64,000 nucleotides of DNA from Tetrapyrgos nigripes (Eukaryota > Basidiomycota > Agaricomycetes > Agaricales > Campanellaceae), in the NCBI GenBank assembly GCA_013368315.1, contig JAACJM010000013.1:496001-560000 (forward strand). The letters are read 5' to 3'. Both the position numbers and the translations under genes were made by a program. How positions within the stretch are numbered: the stretch's first letter is position 1; every line of letters begins with the position of its first letter. The notes beneath the pieces were generated by a model that was given only the letters and a program-made list of their open reading frames with translations, did no database searches and was not told the DNA's origin. This document shows, one piece after another, positions 25,447-35,746 of the stretch.

Positions 25447-26865
25447 TCAGTCTGACGATCCAGCAGCAATCTTTTGTACCAACGCCCGCCGTCCCCGCAC
25501 GCCTTCACGAAGTCGGTTCAGAATCGGGACAGTTGTTTCCCAAGAGATACAAGCATCCGTGACAGACTGGCCATATCTCAAACCTGCTGGACCAGAAGCG
25601 GGAATGTCTTGCCGTCCTTCGACCAGATTTGATTCCAGCATCACTCCCATGATCATGGAAGACGTATCTTCTGCCTCTAACTGGTGAGCCTGGAAGGAAA
25701 TGGTAAGTTTGTGTGAATTGCACGGAAGAAGACATTGGTTAAAATGACATGAGAATACTTACGATAGCTTCCGCAACTTCTGCTTGCTTTTGGAATTGCT
25801 TTTGACTGTTACCGTGACTGCAATCAATCTAGTAGAGAACGAAGAAACAATATTGATAAGGAAATGGAGGATACGCTTATAGAAGAAAGCATACCATGAC
25901 TTTTTGTGCCAGACCGGCTTTCTGAACTTTCGCCCCAGTATCACGGACAAAGTCTGTAGAATAATTGGGACCACTGTTACCCCCTCGCAGTATGACATGA
26001 ACGTCAGGATTTCCCTGTGAGACCATAAACCTTGAGGAATATTGATGATGAATTAAGCTCGCTAACCGCAGTCTCGATGATACTACTCAGACCCTCTTTT
26101 CCAACAGACAGGAAGACATGCCCCGATCTTGCTGCTCGACAGGCGTCAATGGCAATCCCAACGCTACCATCAGTCGAATTTTTGAAGCCAGTCGGCATAG
26201 AAAGCGCAGAAGTCAATTCTCGATGAACTTGTGACTCTGTCGTCCGCGCGCCAATGGCACCCCAGGACACGAGATCGGCAGTGTATTGCGGAGAGATCGT
26301 ATCAAGGAACTCGCATCCAGCAGGAAGCCCTAGTTTCGCAATATCGAGGAGTAATGAACGTGCGATGCGTAGTCCTCGGTTGATCTGAAAGGTGCCGTTT
26401 AGGTCGGGGTCATTGATGAGGCCTTTCCAGCCGACGGTGGTGCGAGGTTTTTCGAAGTAGACGCGCATGACGATGTGCAGGTCGTCTCTCGCCTCATCGG
26501 CATAGGCTTTCAAAAGTTTCGCGTATTCCAAGGCGGCTTCGACGTTGTGAACAGAGCATGGGCTAAGAAGGACAATGAGCATGAATAATTGGGAAATGAG
26601 GCTAGATGCTAACCCGATGACAACCATGAGACGATCATCGTCACCTCTGAGGACTTTTTCAGTGGCCACACGTCCTTGAAGAACAGTCTGGGCCGCCAGC
26701 AAGGTCCTGAAGGACGATTAAATATCAGCAGAGATTGAGGGACGCCGAGAAGTACACCAACAAGGGCAAATCCTCTTGAAGGATCTGAGGTGGAATAAGC
26801 GGTCTCGTTGCTTTTACCCGACTGTTTTCCAGACGAGAAAGCGCGTCTTTGAAAGACATAGCCAT
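25447..26865 (-). CDS. aro3/aro4: DAHP synthase (first step of the shikimate pathway)
   Basis: Six exons (26865-26756, 26706-26614, 26562-26067, 26014-25895, 25828-25763, 25689-25447), 375 aa. Type I DAHP synthase landmarks: [76 protein letters not shown] and SDACISWE-like [10 protein letters not shown] near the end. Known reaction: phosphoenolpyruvate plus erythrose 4-phosphate to DAHP, controlled by aromatic amino acids. Which effector inhibits this copy is not decidable by eye. A 5' UTR intron is likely (gtgagt at about 26937 to the AG just before 26885). It is divergent from Tim9. Confidence 0.93.
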
Positions 26866-27180
26866 GTCAAGATCAGAGGACACTGAAAAGATGGATACTT
26901 AGACATAATGATTTTAAAGTACATCATGACTCACTTTTTGAAAAAATAGTATTCAATCTTTTTTTGTCAAAATGATCTATAGAAGGACCGCGGATCTGTT
27001 TCCCAATCAAGCAGCCTGAGCCTGAGATGCAACTGAGGTGTGGTCCAGTGCAATGGATGAGAACGTGAAAGTTTTGTCGGCATCTGCATTTTCAATATCA
27101 TTATGTCCCGGTCCGCGAAAAAAATTCCAGTCTGAGTCACGTGTAGCTCGTTCTCCCTCCACCTCAACGACACGCTCATC
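26866..27180. promoter_or_regulatory. Shared promoter region of DAHP synthase (-) and Tim9 (+)
   Basis: 315 bases lie between the two start codons. The side nearest the DAHP synthase start looks like a 5' UTR intron, leaving a compact bidirectional promoter. No GCN4-like TGACTC box is claimed with confidence, though TGAGTC/TGACTC-like words occur at about 26930 and 27130. Confidence 0.4.
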
Positions 27181-27611
27181 ATGGACTTTTCTGGATTCAA
27201 TGGTGCCGAGCAGGCGCATATGAACAAAGTGATAGAGAAAAAGCAGGTATGTCTACTTCTAATCATCACAACGAACTGCTATCCATGTCATACCAGATGC
27301 AAGATTTCCTCAAGCTCTACGCGAATATTGTTGAAAAGTGCTTCAGTACATGCTGCAATGACTTTACAAGCAAAGCATTATCATCAAAAGAGGTCTATTC
27401 TCTCTTTTTGTAAACTTGAAATACCTCCTCATTCTCAATTCTTCCACAGGACGCGTGCGTTATGAATTGCACAGAAAAGTTCTTAAAGCACTCGGAGAGG
27501 GTTGGTTCTAGATTCGCAGAGTTGAATGCCGGTGCGTAGCCTTCCTGTGTATCGTGATTATTTTGTTCAGCCCAGTTTCTAGAGGCCATGAACGCTGCAC
27601 AACAGAAGTAG
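27181..27611 (+). CDS. tim9: Mitochondrial intermembrane space chaperone Tim9
   Basis: Four exons (27181-27246, 27297-27392, 27450-27531, 27571-27611), 94 aa. It starts [20 protein letters not shown] and has the twin CX3C motifs CFSTC and CVMNC with [14 protein letters not shown], a clear match to Tim9 of the small Tim family. Known role: a hexameric Tim9-Tim10 chaperone that carries hydrophobic precursors to TIM22. Intron 2 has the unusual donor gtctat, and intron 3 is only 39 nt. Confidence 0.93.
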
Positions 27612-28362
27612 ACTTTTATCCTCACTTAATGATATCGTATGAACTGCTATTATATGGAACTGTTTTGCTCTCTGGAAAAAACGTATACGAAGCTTTACCC
27701 TTCTCACCATTTCCCCAAGACTTGCCGGCGAATCTTTGGTTTAACTACTCGTTACACGTTTCCTGGATGGAGAGGACGAAACGTAATGTTTTCTACTTCA
27801 CTCGCAATCATTCAATGGCACCCCCCTGACATGTTTAGGGTACTGGAGTAATTTTTTCGGTGCCTTTCCTTCCAACTCGTGGCAGGACTCGATTCTCCGA
27901 GAAGATCTTCTGCATAGATTGACATGCTTTTGAGCTTTTAGCTGATGTCTTTTGTCCCTGAGTACGCCCGAACCCTTTTAATTTCACCCTCACTCCGAGG
28001 ATATTCTAGTCTCGAGCGGTCCCTCTGCACGCAATCTATCAACACAAAGCCTTCGTGCTATCTCAACTTGCGGTCATTTAGCGGCAGACACAAGGTTCAT
28101 CAATCCTTGTCTCACAATCACCCTTTCACCGTTGATAGGAAATGGGCTAGACCGCAACTAACACAAACCAACATCATGGAAAGTTCTGCAAACTCAAATG
28201 GAAGCTCCTTCGCGAAGCCACTGCCAGGAAGCCCTGACAATTCAAATACGCGCTCTGTACCGTGTGGCTGGATTCGCGAATCCTTAAAGTTGATCAATTC
28301 TTCTGTCTCGCTCTTTTGACGGCTCCTTTCACGATTTCTTTGACTCGACGACCTAGTTCTCA
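27612..28362. other. Spacer between Tim9 and the peroxiredoxin gene
   Basis: About 750 bases. A short frame from 28177 starts with an ATG but stops before the peroxiredoxin start and resembles nothing known; it may be an upstream ORF or leader sequence. Otherwise I see nothing here. Confidence 0.45.
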
Positions 28363-29151
28363 ATGTCTTGGCAATCTCTGAGAGGACATCCTGCTCCATC
28401 TCTTACCCTACCTGATCACAACGGAGAGCAGTACACCATTTCTCCAGGCCAAGATTGTATTCCTCTGGTGCTATTCTTTTATCCAAGATCAGGGACCCTC
28501 GGATGTACTCGGGAAGCCTGCCACTTCAGAGATGCAGTAGCTGGTGAGGAAGTAGTCCTAATATGAGGCAAGGGAGAGGACTCATTTTTCCTTCATTTTT
28601 GCGCGTATTCAGAGAAGGAATCATTCAAAAATGACAAGGTCAAGATTGTTGGGATAAGCCAGGATACGGTAGAAAGACAGAAGATGTTCGTGGATCAACA
28701 TAACCTGCCGGTAAGCAGCATGTGCCTTGTTGTACTTGATGTAACGCGTGTCTGTTCATACAGTACCCCGTTTTAAGCGACGCGGGTGGCGAGGCACGAA
28801 GGGCATACCGCGTTGGTAGAGGCTTTTTCGGTCTGTCCGAAGGACGTGTAACCTTCATTGTAGACAAGACAGGTGTCTTACGGTGTGCCTTTTGTGCTTT
28901 TTACTGAGTCATTTCAGGCGACTTACCTCTATTGATTGAACCAGTGACGCTTTCGTGTCAAGTATGCAATACGTGTTCGTTTCTGTTCCAGATGATGAAC
29001 GTAGACGTTGGATGACTGACTATAATCCTTTAGTGCTCACGTCAAATTCGCGTCGAGATGGCTGACCAAACTGGAAGAAGAGAATGCTTCGACCGCGTCT
29101 GAACCGGGGGCTGAGGATGCTGCACCAGATACGGAAGCAGCTCAGGCCTGA
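28363..29151 (+). CDS. Thioredoxin-dependent peroxiredoxin, PrxQ/BCP (Dot5-like)
   Basis: Five exons (28363-28543, 28613-28710, 28764-28882, 28945-28974, 29034-29151), 181 aa. The PrxQ signature is clear: LVLFFYPRSGTLGCTREACHFRD with the peroxidatic and resolving Cys five residues apart, then KIVGISQDTVERQKMFVDQH, YPVLSDAGGEARRAYRV and RVTFIVDKTG. Known reaction: reduction of hydroperoxides using thioredoxin; yeast Dot5 is nuclear. The C-terminus is a short acidic Ala/Glu tail. Exon 4 is only 30 nt. The donor after exon 4 must be gttcgt to keep frame. Confidence 0.88.
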
Positions 29152-29455
29152 GAGGATCAAAATCTGACAATGGAATACGTAGCCCACTACTACACTTGGT
29201 GCATTTTTTAATACCTTGTATCTCTATACCCTATTCTATATAGGTCTGCTAGCTGTATGTAACTCCATAGATTCTGGTCGTCCTGGTTGACTAGTACCGC
29301 AAACGGAATTCGGGTAATACAAATGCAGTAGTGCGTTGCTTGCCCGTGATTTATGCCGGCTTTGAACCGGACTATACGGGTTTTGGGTGTAGCCCAGCTT
29401 ATTTAAACCTCTTCTCCCTTCATTGTCTCAAATTCGAGGATCCAAGCCCACTGCA
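29152..29455. other. Short spacer before the nitronate monooxygenase gene
   Basis: Holds the peroxiredoxin 3' end and the next promoter. A TATA-like word (cttatttaaacc) lies near 29397-29409, about 50 bases upstream of the ATG. Nothing else is seen. Confidence 0.4.
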
Positions 29456-31010
29456 ATGCCCATCCAGACTCAATTAACCAAGCTCTTGGGGATTTCATAG
29501 TCAGTTCAAGTCCCTCTTACCTGCATATCCTACCCTAAGATATTCTCCTGTCAGTCCCATTGTTCAAGGTGGAATGCAATGGTAGGATTATCCTACTTTT
29601 GGAATAAGATTCGAAGGCCAATTAACGACGAGATAGGGTAGGCACACCACAAATGGCTGCAGCTGTTTCGGATGCCGGCGGTGAGTCGCATACCGAAGGT
29701 CTCTTCTCGTTCAAATCTTCTTACGCTTCTTTGAATTCAGGTCTAGGTAACCACTGTCCTCCCCGAATGCTATATTGAACCTCTCTTATGAATCTCCCGA
29801 ATTTCAGGCATAATCACTGCCTTGACTCAACCTAGCCCAGATGCCCTCCGTAAAGCAATCCGCGAAGCGCGTTCTTTGACTTCCAAACCATTCGGAGTCA
29901 ACATTACGCTGTTGCCAACACTCAATCCGCCAGATTATGAAGGTTATGCGAGAGCCGCTGTAGAGGAAGGTGTAAGGATCTTTGAAACTGCTGGCAATAA
30001 CCGTGAGGAGACCTTTTCGACCTCAACTTCCTGTGTCTAACGCATTCGTCTCTCCAGCCGGTCCATTCATCAAGTTCTTCAAATCTAATGGCTGTATTGT
30101 CATTCACAAATGTACCACCGTTAGGCATGCCAAGGTTGGTCATTATCATCTTCGTTGAATACCATTCTGTTAAACGCGTTTCGTGGTAGAGTGCTGAAAG
30201 GATGGGTGTTGACGTTTTGAGTATCGATGGGTTTGAATGTACGCTGTCTTGAAATAGCCCAAGATACCGGTTTTTTAATAGTTCTCTTTGCTAGGTGCTG
30301 GCCATCCCGGTGAAGATGACATTGGTGGACTGGTGCTGGTATGTTCAATGATTTGCATTTCTTTGGCCAAGCAGATTTAACTCGATGCTGTAGATGGCCA
30401 GAGCTGCGAAGGAGCTCAAGATACCATTCATTGCATCGGGAGGTGTAGCTGACGGACGAGGTTTAGCCGCAGCATTGGCTTTAGGGGCTTCGGTATGTCA
30501 TTTCTATCGCTATCAGCCTGCGTGAAAGCTCACAGACGCATGCACGCAGGGCGTGAATATGGGGACGCGATTTATGTGTACTGTAGAGGTTAGTCGATTC
30601 CTCCGAAAAGTACATAATCCTCATTCTTACTATTTCATCATTTCCAGAGCCCAATCCACGAAAACATCAAACGAAAGATAGTTGAATCTACTGAACGCGA
30701 CACGATCCATATCTTCCGTTCTTTCCGCAACACCGCGCGTGTTTACAAGAACAAGGTTGCTGTCGAGGTTGTCAACATTGAACGGAAACCCGGCTCCAAG
30801 TTTGACGATGTGAGGGATTTGGTCTCGGGTATAAGAGGTAGAAAGGTGTACGAGAATGGTGATCCGGATGCTGGAATTTGGAGTGCAGGTATAACTATTG
30901 GGCTTATTGATGACATACCTACTTGTAAGGATTTGTTGGTGAGGATGGAGAAGGAAGCGGAGGAGATTATCGGGCAGGTCAGTTCTGTGGTGGTCAAGGC
31001 GAAACTTTAA
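29456..31010 (+). CDS. Nitronate monooxygenase (2-nitropropane dioxygenase family) with a 6-nt microexon
   Basis: Eleven exons (29456-29499, 29555-29581, 29637-29680, 29741-29746, 29808-30002, 30058-30134, 30190-30238, 30295-30338, 30394-30492, 30550-30588, 30648-31010), 328 aa. FMN-binding TIM-barrel landmarks: [85 protein letters not shown] and GASGVNMGTRFMCTVESP. Known reaction: flavin-dependent oxidation of nitronates such as propionate 3-nitronate. The conserved GGLG is only restored by a microexon GTCTAG between two introns, which is strong support for that exon. Confidence 0.92.
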
Positions 31011-31173
31011 GCGTCTTCAGCGTGGTGTATCGTATACTACTCAATTCTACAATCGGTCAGACCGGTGTACAGTATTTCATATAATGTTCAGAGAACATGG
31101 AAATATTTGATAACGAAAAACTATGATCTACCTACACACTACAAATAAAGAAGGAAAGAAAAACCAAGAATAT

Positions 31174-32874
31174 TCACCCGGTATGCATACCCTTTGAGGC
31201 AAGTCGTAGTCCTTCCTGTACAGCAACAGCCTGTAAAGAAGGAATACAAAGTGTCAATAAACAGGAGTACAGAACGATAACTGACAGATCTCACCTCTTC
31301 TACCCAAGGAAGCTTGAAGAACTCTGAACGCCGAAGTTCTTCCTGGCGCAGCGTCAACCCTTCTGTACCTCCACTACCGAGGATGGTCTCCAAATCTCGT
31401 GATTGTGACTCCAGCCAGACTTGGATGAAGTGAGCTGGGTCTTTCGCGAACGATTGGAGGAAGGTTCTTTTGAGATGTGAATTGTGTAGAGATTGAGCGA
31501 GGAGAGCAATCTGGGTACCAGTGTACGCATTAGGATTCTGACCAAATGAACAGAGTAAAGCATCACCTACCTCTTCGTCCATCTTTTGAAGATTAGCAGC
31601 TGTGTCCTTATTTGTATTCAGCATCACAGCCATTCGGCCTTTGAGTGCTGAGTCCTCCATCTTTATTTCAACATCGTAAGCCTGTGGGCGTTCTGGTGGT
31701 AGAACCGAAGGGTCTATGGTGTAATGCAGAATGACAGGTTGGGGAGGGGTGAGGAATCGGTTAACGACTTCTGGAAGTTTTTGGAAAGGCATGGCGTCTA
31801 CACCGAAGAGCTGGTCGAATAAGAGTTAATGAAACCGTTACTGTCGTACAGAAAGAAGCGCACCATTCGAAGCTTGTCGTCCGCACGAATCATTCTCTTG
31901 TCCACCTTATCCTGGAGTCCTTGGATTTTGATATAGTTCCAAAGGGCTTGTATGACACCTATTCGACTATCTTCCTTGATACCGAGGACACTGCCTGAAC
32001 AATGAATCCGTGTGAGGGCCACATAGACAAAAATAAACGTAGAGCCCTACTCAGTTCATCAGAGACACCGTATTGTTCGGGATAGTGATCCAAGTAAATG
32101 ACGACGCGGATATTTGTTGGAGTATCGCCTGTCCGTTTGACGGTAAAACCGTCCAAGGCAGGATTCTGCATTCCAGTTGCTCGTGGCCACTGTAAGTGAA
32201 AGGAAGGAGACATGTTAAACCCGTGTAGAAGGGTCCAGACTTGTTGTGATCACCAACCTCGACGATGTTGTTTTCAGGATACAAGTTCACGTCGCGGTCC
32301 ATTTCTATTATCATGCGTTTGATGAAAGTTGAGAATTTACGTTGGTTGACCTTGTCTTTCCGTTGATTGGAAACCTATTAGAACCGTGAGACGGGTGAAT
32401 CACTGAGGGCAGACCGATGCCGACGAACTTCAAGTAGTCTTCCCTCAATCCTGAACTCCCAGCCAGCTGCGCCCTCTCCAGTCTCAAAGTTGGGAGCCTC
32501 TCCTGCTCCCTCTGTTTGCCAGCTTTGTCCAGTGACAGTATGGCTGAGGAATAACCGTACAGTTCGTGTCGTCTAACCATTATTCCGTATTAGAATCACT
32601 GCGCTTGGAACAAGACTCGAACTACGCACAGTAGGATTTCTCGACATCGCATCCTGTATTTCCACTCTCTTTCTGGTCATTGTCCAGTCAAGTTTACGTT
32701 CCATGTCGAGAAGACTCTGGTACATTTTCGAGTCTTCGGCGAATTCGGGATTTTGAAGAATAACATTGGGTATGGCCTTGTCGGTCAGTTTTCTTCTTCT
32801 AGAAAGAGTTGTTAGAGAGGTATATAGACATTAGGAATACTGAAATAGTACTTGGCTGATTTGTAACCATCCAT
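31174..32874 (-). CDS. rsc6: SMARCD/BAF60-type SWI/SNF (Rsc6/Swp73/Ssr3) chromatin-remodelling subunit
   Basis: Eight exons (32874-32852, 32798-32630, 32572-32429, 32374-32258, 32189-32051, 31994-31864, 31810-31295, 31230-31174), 431 aa. It opens MDGYKSAKRRKLTDKAIPN and contains SLLDMERKLDWTMTRKR, GWEFRIEGRLLE, FIKRMIIEMDRD and IVEWPRATGMQNPALDGFTV. A SWIB domain follows (ALWNYIKIQGLQDK, MIRADDKLR, FGVDAMPFQKLPEVVNRFL), then a helical C-terminus. Known role: structural subunit of SWI/SNF or RSC remodelling complexes in the nucleus. It lacks the long Gln/Pro-rich N-terminus of animal BAF60, unless an upstream exon was missed. Confidence 0.9.
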
Positions 32875-32964
32875 AGTTGGGAGCAAGTTGGGAATAAGGA
32901 AAAAGATAAAGTGACAGCGTGACTGATCGCGTCGACCCAACACAACTTGCCTGCTACTGCGACT
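32875..32964. promoter_or_regulatory. 90-base bidirectional promoter between Rsc6-type gene and ARPC5
   Basis: Only 90 bases separate the two divergent start codons, so both 5' UTRs and promoters share or overlap this sequence. An AT-rich core (gaataaggaaaaagataaag) lies in the middle. No TATA box is obvious. Confidence 0.6.
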
Positions 32965-33598
32965 ATGGATGTAGCCTTCCGCAAAATCGACATCGATGCT
33001 TTTGACGAGGAAATTCTTCAAGAGTCAGAACTGTATGAACAGGATCCTAGGGATCCAGCCCAGGCCCTCGACGAAATGAAACAGGCACAGGCTTCTGTCA
33101 GATCTTTCCTCGCCAGGTAGGGCGTCGTACCTGTGGTCATTGCGATATGAATTCACTGTCATCTGCAGAAACGACACGGCAGGAGCGCTCTCTCTCGTTC
33201 TCCAAAGTGCACCATATGGACCAACGATGGAGGAAGCCAAGGTCTGTTTCCGATATAGTCACAAAAGTGATTCATTTTGACCTTGCAATGAAGATTGTAT
33301 CTTTACAAACGCTGTTGACGATTCTGAACTCGACAAAGGCAACAGAAATACCCGCTGTGGTCAAATCTCTGTCGCAGGACCTGCAAGACACGCTCATGAA
33401 ATACCTATACAAAGGGATGGCGATGATAGGATCTGGGTCAGGAGATACGAATGCTAGTGTGTTATTGACCTGGCACGAGAAGGTATGTGATGTATCCATA
33501 GATTCTGCTCCCTTTTGGTACTGACTGGGGCGCAGCTCACGGAAGCGGCTGGAACTGGATGTATAGTACGGACCATGACAGACCGCAGAACTGTGTAA
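32965..33598 (+). CDS. arc15: Arp2/3 complex subunit 5 (p16-Arc)
   Basis: Four exons (32965-33116, 33169-33241, 33294-33482, 33536-33598), 158 aa. It contains FRKIDIDAFDEEIL, RSFLARNDTAGALSLVLQ, LMKYLYKGMAMIG, ASVLLTWHEKLTEAAGTG and CIVRTMTDRRTV at the very end, all ARPC5 landmarks. Known role: part of the seven-subunit Arp2/3 complex that nucleates branched actin. Copies of the last two exons have been moved to 41850-42050 and, in smaller form, 45678-45716. Confidence 0.93.
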
Positions 33599-33771
33599 TT
33601 GTATGACGACGATGAACGATAGAGGCCCCCTTCAAATGTACAAGCAATGCACTCCCAAATGGTATCGATGTCTTGATATCGAGCAGTCTCATTCTGGTCT
33701 CAATTGAGTACAATCATAGCAAGGTGGCAACGATTGATTAATTGACTAGTATCTACAGCAGCATTTAGCAG

Positions 33772-35230
33772 TCATCCAACCAAAGGCAATCTCACTCTTG
33801 ACCCTCCAAAAACCAATGTCCCAATCCACATCGTGTTCCTTGTTTCATCAATCTCAACTCTGAGGAAAACAGTCATGTTTCCCAACCAATCTATTCTCGT
33901 CACTCCTTTATCCCAATGACCAAAAATTGAACACCTTTTCTGATAAGCCTTGGTAATTATTTGTTGGGCGGCGGACCCTTGCACGAGGGCATCCCATTCT
34001 TCTTGAGTCACTTGGACTGAAAGGGTATGGTGTAAAGCCAGGATTGATCGTTATGGGCCCCTTGCGAGTAAACGGGAACAAACAAGATATGGGTTGTCAC
34101 TGCGCAGGACAAGAGAGTTGAACACCGGCGGATTGGTGGCCGGTTGGTTCAATATATGCGTGGGTATGGTAGTCTACGTGGCTCTGTCGACCACGTTCTG
34201 GGATGGAGGATACATCATGTCGTAAAAAATGCGGGCGCGGTTTGCTGCTAGGAGAGGATGCATTATGCGGATGTTCTTGGGGACTTTTCCCTGCAATCCC
34301 TTGTCGGATCTTTGTCGCCTTGTATCACTTTGGGAATAGTGAACGACGACAGCGCGACCGCTAGCAGGATTCCGGTCTTGGCAAGAATGCATTGCACGAG
34401 GTTTATCGGTGAACGAAGACTCTGCCAGTCGTGCGCGATAATCTAGGTGCATTAGGGAGACGAAAGGGTCATCACTATCGGTCGCGAACGACTTTTGCAT
34501 CTGAAAGTACTTCTTCAAAACCTCCTTCTGCAATCGTCGAAGCGCCTTTGTACGCCCTTCCCCATAATTCGGTTCCATAGTGACGCCCAGGATTCCCAAA
34601 AGATAATATGCTAAATCTTCATCTTTCGTCATATCCCTACCTACAATCTATCTCATTCTCTCTTTGGCTCCCAGGTCTCGGATACGTTCTGGGTTGCGAA
34701 GAATACGTGAAGTAATACCAGTCACCTTTCGAATATCCTCAAGTTTTCTTCCTGTCTTGGAGCCGATCCTCCTCCAGTACGCGTCAAAGAATTGCACATC
34801 TTTAGGTGTCACCAGCTCCTGCAAAGTCCAGCCCCTTCTAAACTAATCACTACTCTTGAACGCCTCTTCTCCCCAGTCCTTGTTATAGTCGGCGAGATAG
34901 ACATAGCACGTTTGCGAGTGTTCGTAGAAGCTATACATGTGTTTGATATTCCATGCAAGTTCCTCCTTCCATTATCTATTGTTTCTTTTGGATACAACAG
35001 GTGTCGACCCAAAGTCAGTCGTGCCCATCGCTCCGAGCTTGCTGACACGCTCGTACAACTTTGTTATAGCTTGGTTTGCGCTTATTGAGGCGGTTCGGTG
35101 CCATGAACTCTCGATAGGTGATTTCTTCGTCAGTCTTCCACCTGTGAAAGAGGACTCGGATAGCGTATTTAGGGGTCGCACGATTAGCAAAGTTTGCGAG
35201 TCTGTATGTGTGCGTGCTGATCAATCGCAT
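33772..35230 (-). pseudogene. HET-domain (heterokaryon incompatibility-type) pseudogene
   Basis: Read from 35230 downwards, the frame starts MRLISTHTYRLANF, then FHRWKTDEEITYREFM, KVVRACQQARSDGHD and, after a TGA, LWVDTCCIQKK, which is the HET domain order. A second TAG follows, then a frame shift, then SFYEHSQTCYVYLADYN, a TAG where the family has Trp (SSD*FRRGWTLQELV), another TAG before MTKDEDLAYYLLGILGV, and two more stops at 34174 and near 34061. The tail (GHWDKGVTRIDWLGN, VFLRVEIDETRNTMWIG) is still in the same frame. HET proteins act in non-self recognition and cell death; this copy cannot make one. Confidence 0.75.
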
Positions 35231-35409
35231 CTAGGTAGTGGTATCACGTCAAAAGAGCGTTCAGGAGGACCACGATTGGGTAGCTTACTGGTCTCGAGGG
35301 AGTACCTGCTTCTTGGACCACCATGGTCAGACGATATTATCGGGTTGCTTTGGGGAAAACACTTCCACCAGAGCCGAATCCATCTTTGCTTTATAGACGG
35401 TGTTTCCAC
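35231..35409. other. Spacer upstream of the HET pseudogene
   Basis: No recognisable feature; presumably the old promoter of the HET-type gene. It is bounded at about 35410 by the start of a duplicated block. Confidence 0.35.
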
Positions 35410-35651
35410 AGCTTGACTTTGACCTACAGCTTTCAAAGTAACCGTCTGTCCCGGAGCACCCCTCGTATAAGCATGTGCGAGTGTCTAGTCGGCTCCACAT
35501 GTCGCTCAAGATAGTGCACCTTTTTGACTCAGACACTGAGACCGCAATTGTTACGCGTAATAAATGTACACAATTTTTCTTCCTTCTTACAGCCATCTAT
35601 AGCTACTTGGACTCAATAAATCCTGGCCAGAACTGGTTCCCTCCCTTGTTT
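35410..35651 (-). pseudogene. Truncated copy of the lactonase 3' flank and last codons
   Basis: The segment from 'cttgactttgacctacag' (about 35413) to 35651 matches the flank at 42062-42174 and 45730-45844, with one extra stretch of about 75 bases. It ends with the last 16 codons of the lactonase-like gene (35603-35651, ending FIESK stop on the minus strand) and then joins abruptly to the 3' flank of the F-box gene. It is a remnant, not a gene. Confidence 0.75.
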
Positions 35652-35746
35652 GCCTGTACAGAGGACTCAGGAGCTTTCCGAGACCACTGAGTTGGCGAAA
35701 ACATGCTGGGACATAGTAGGACACTAATTTGCAAGCTTCTGGTTTA

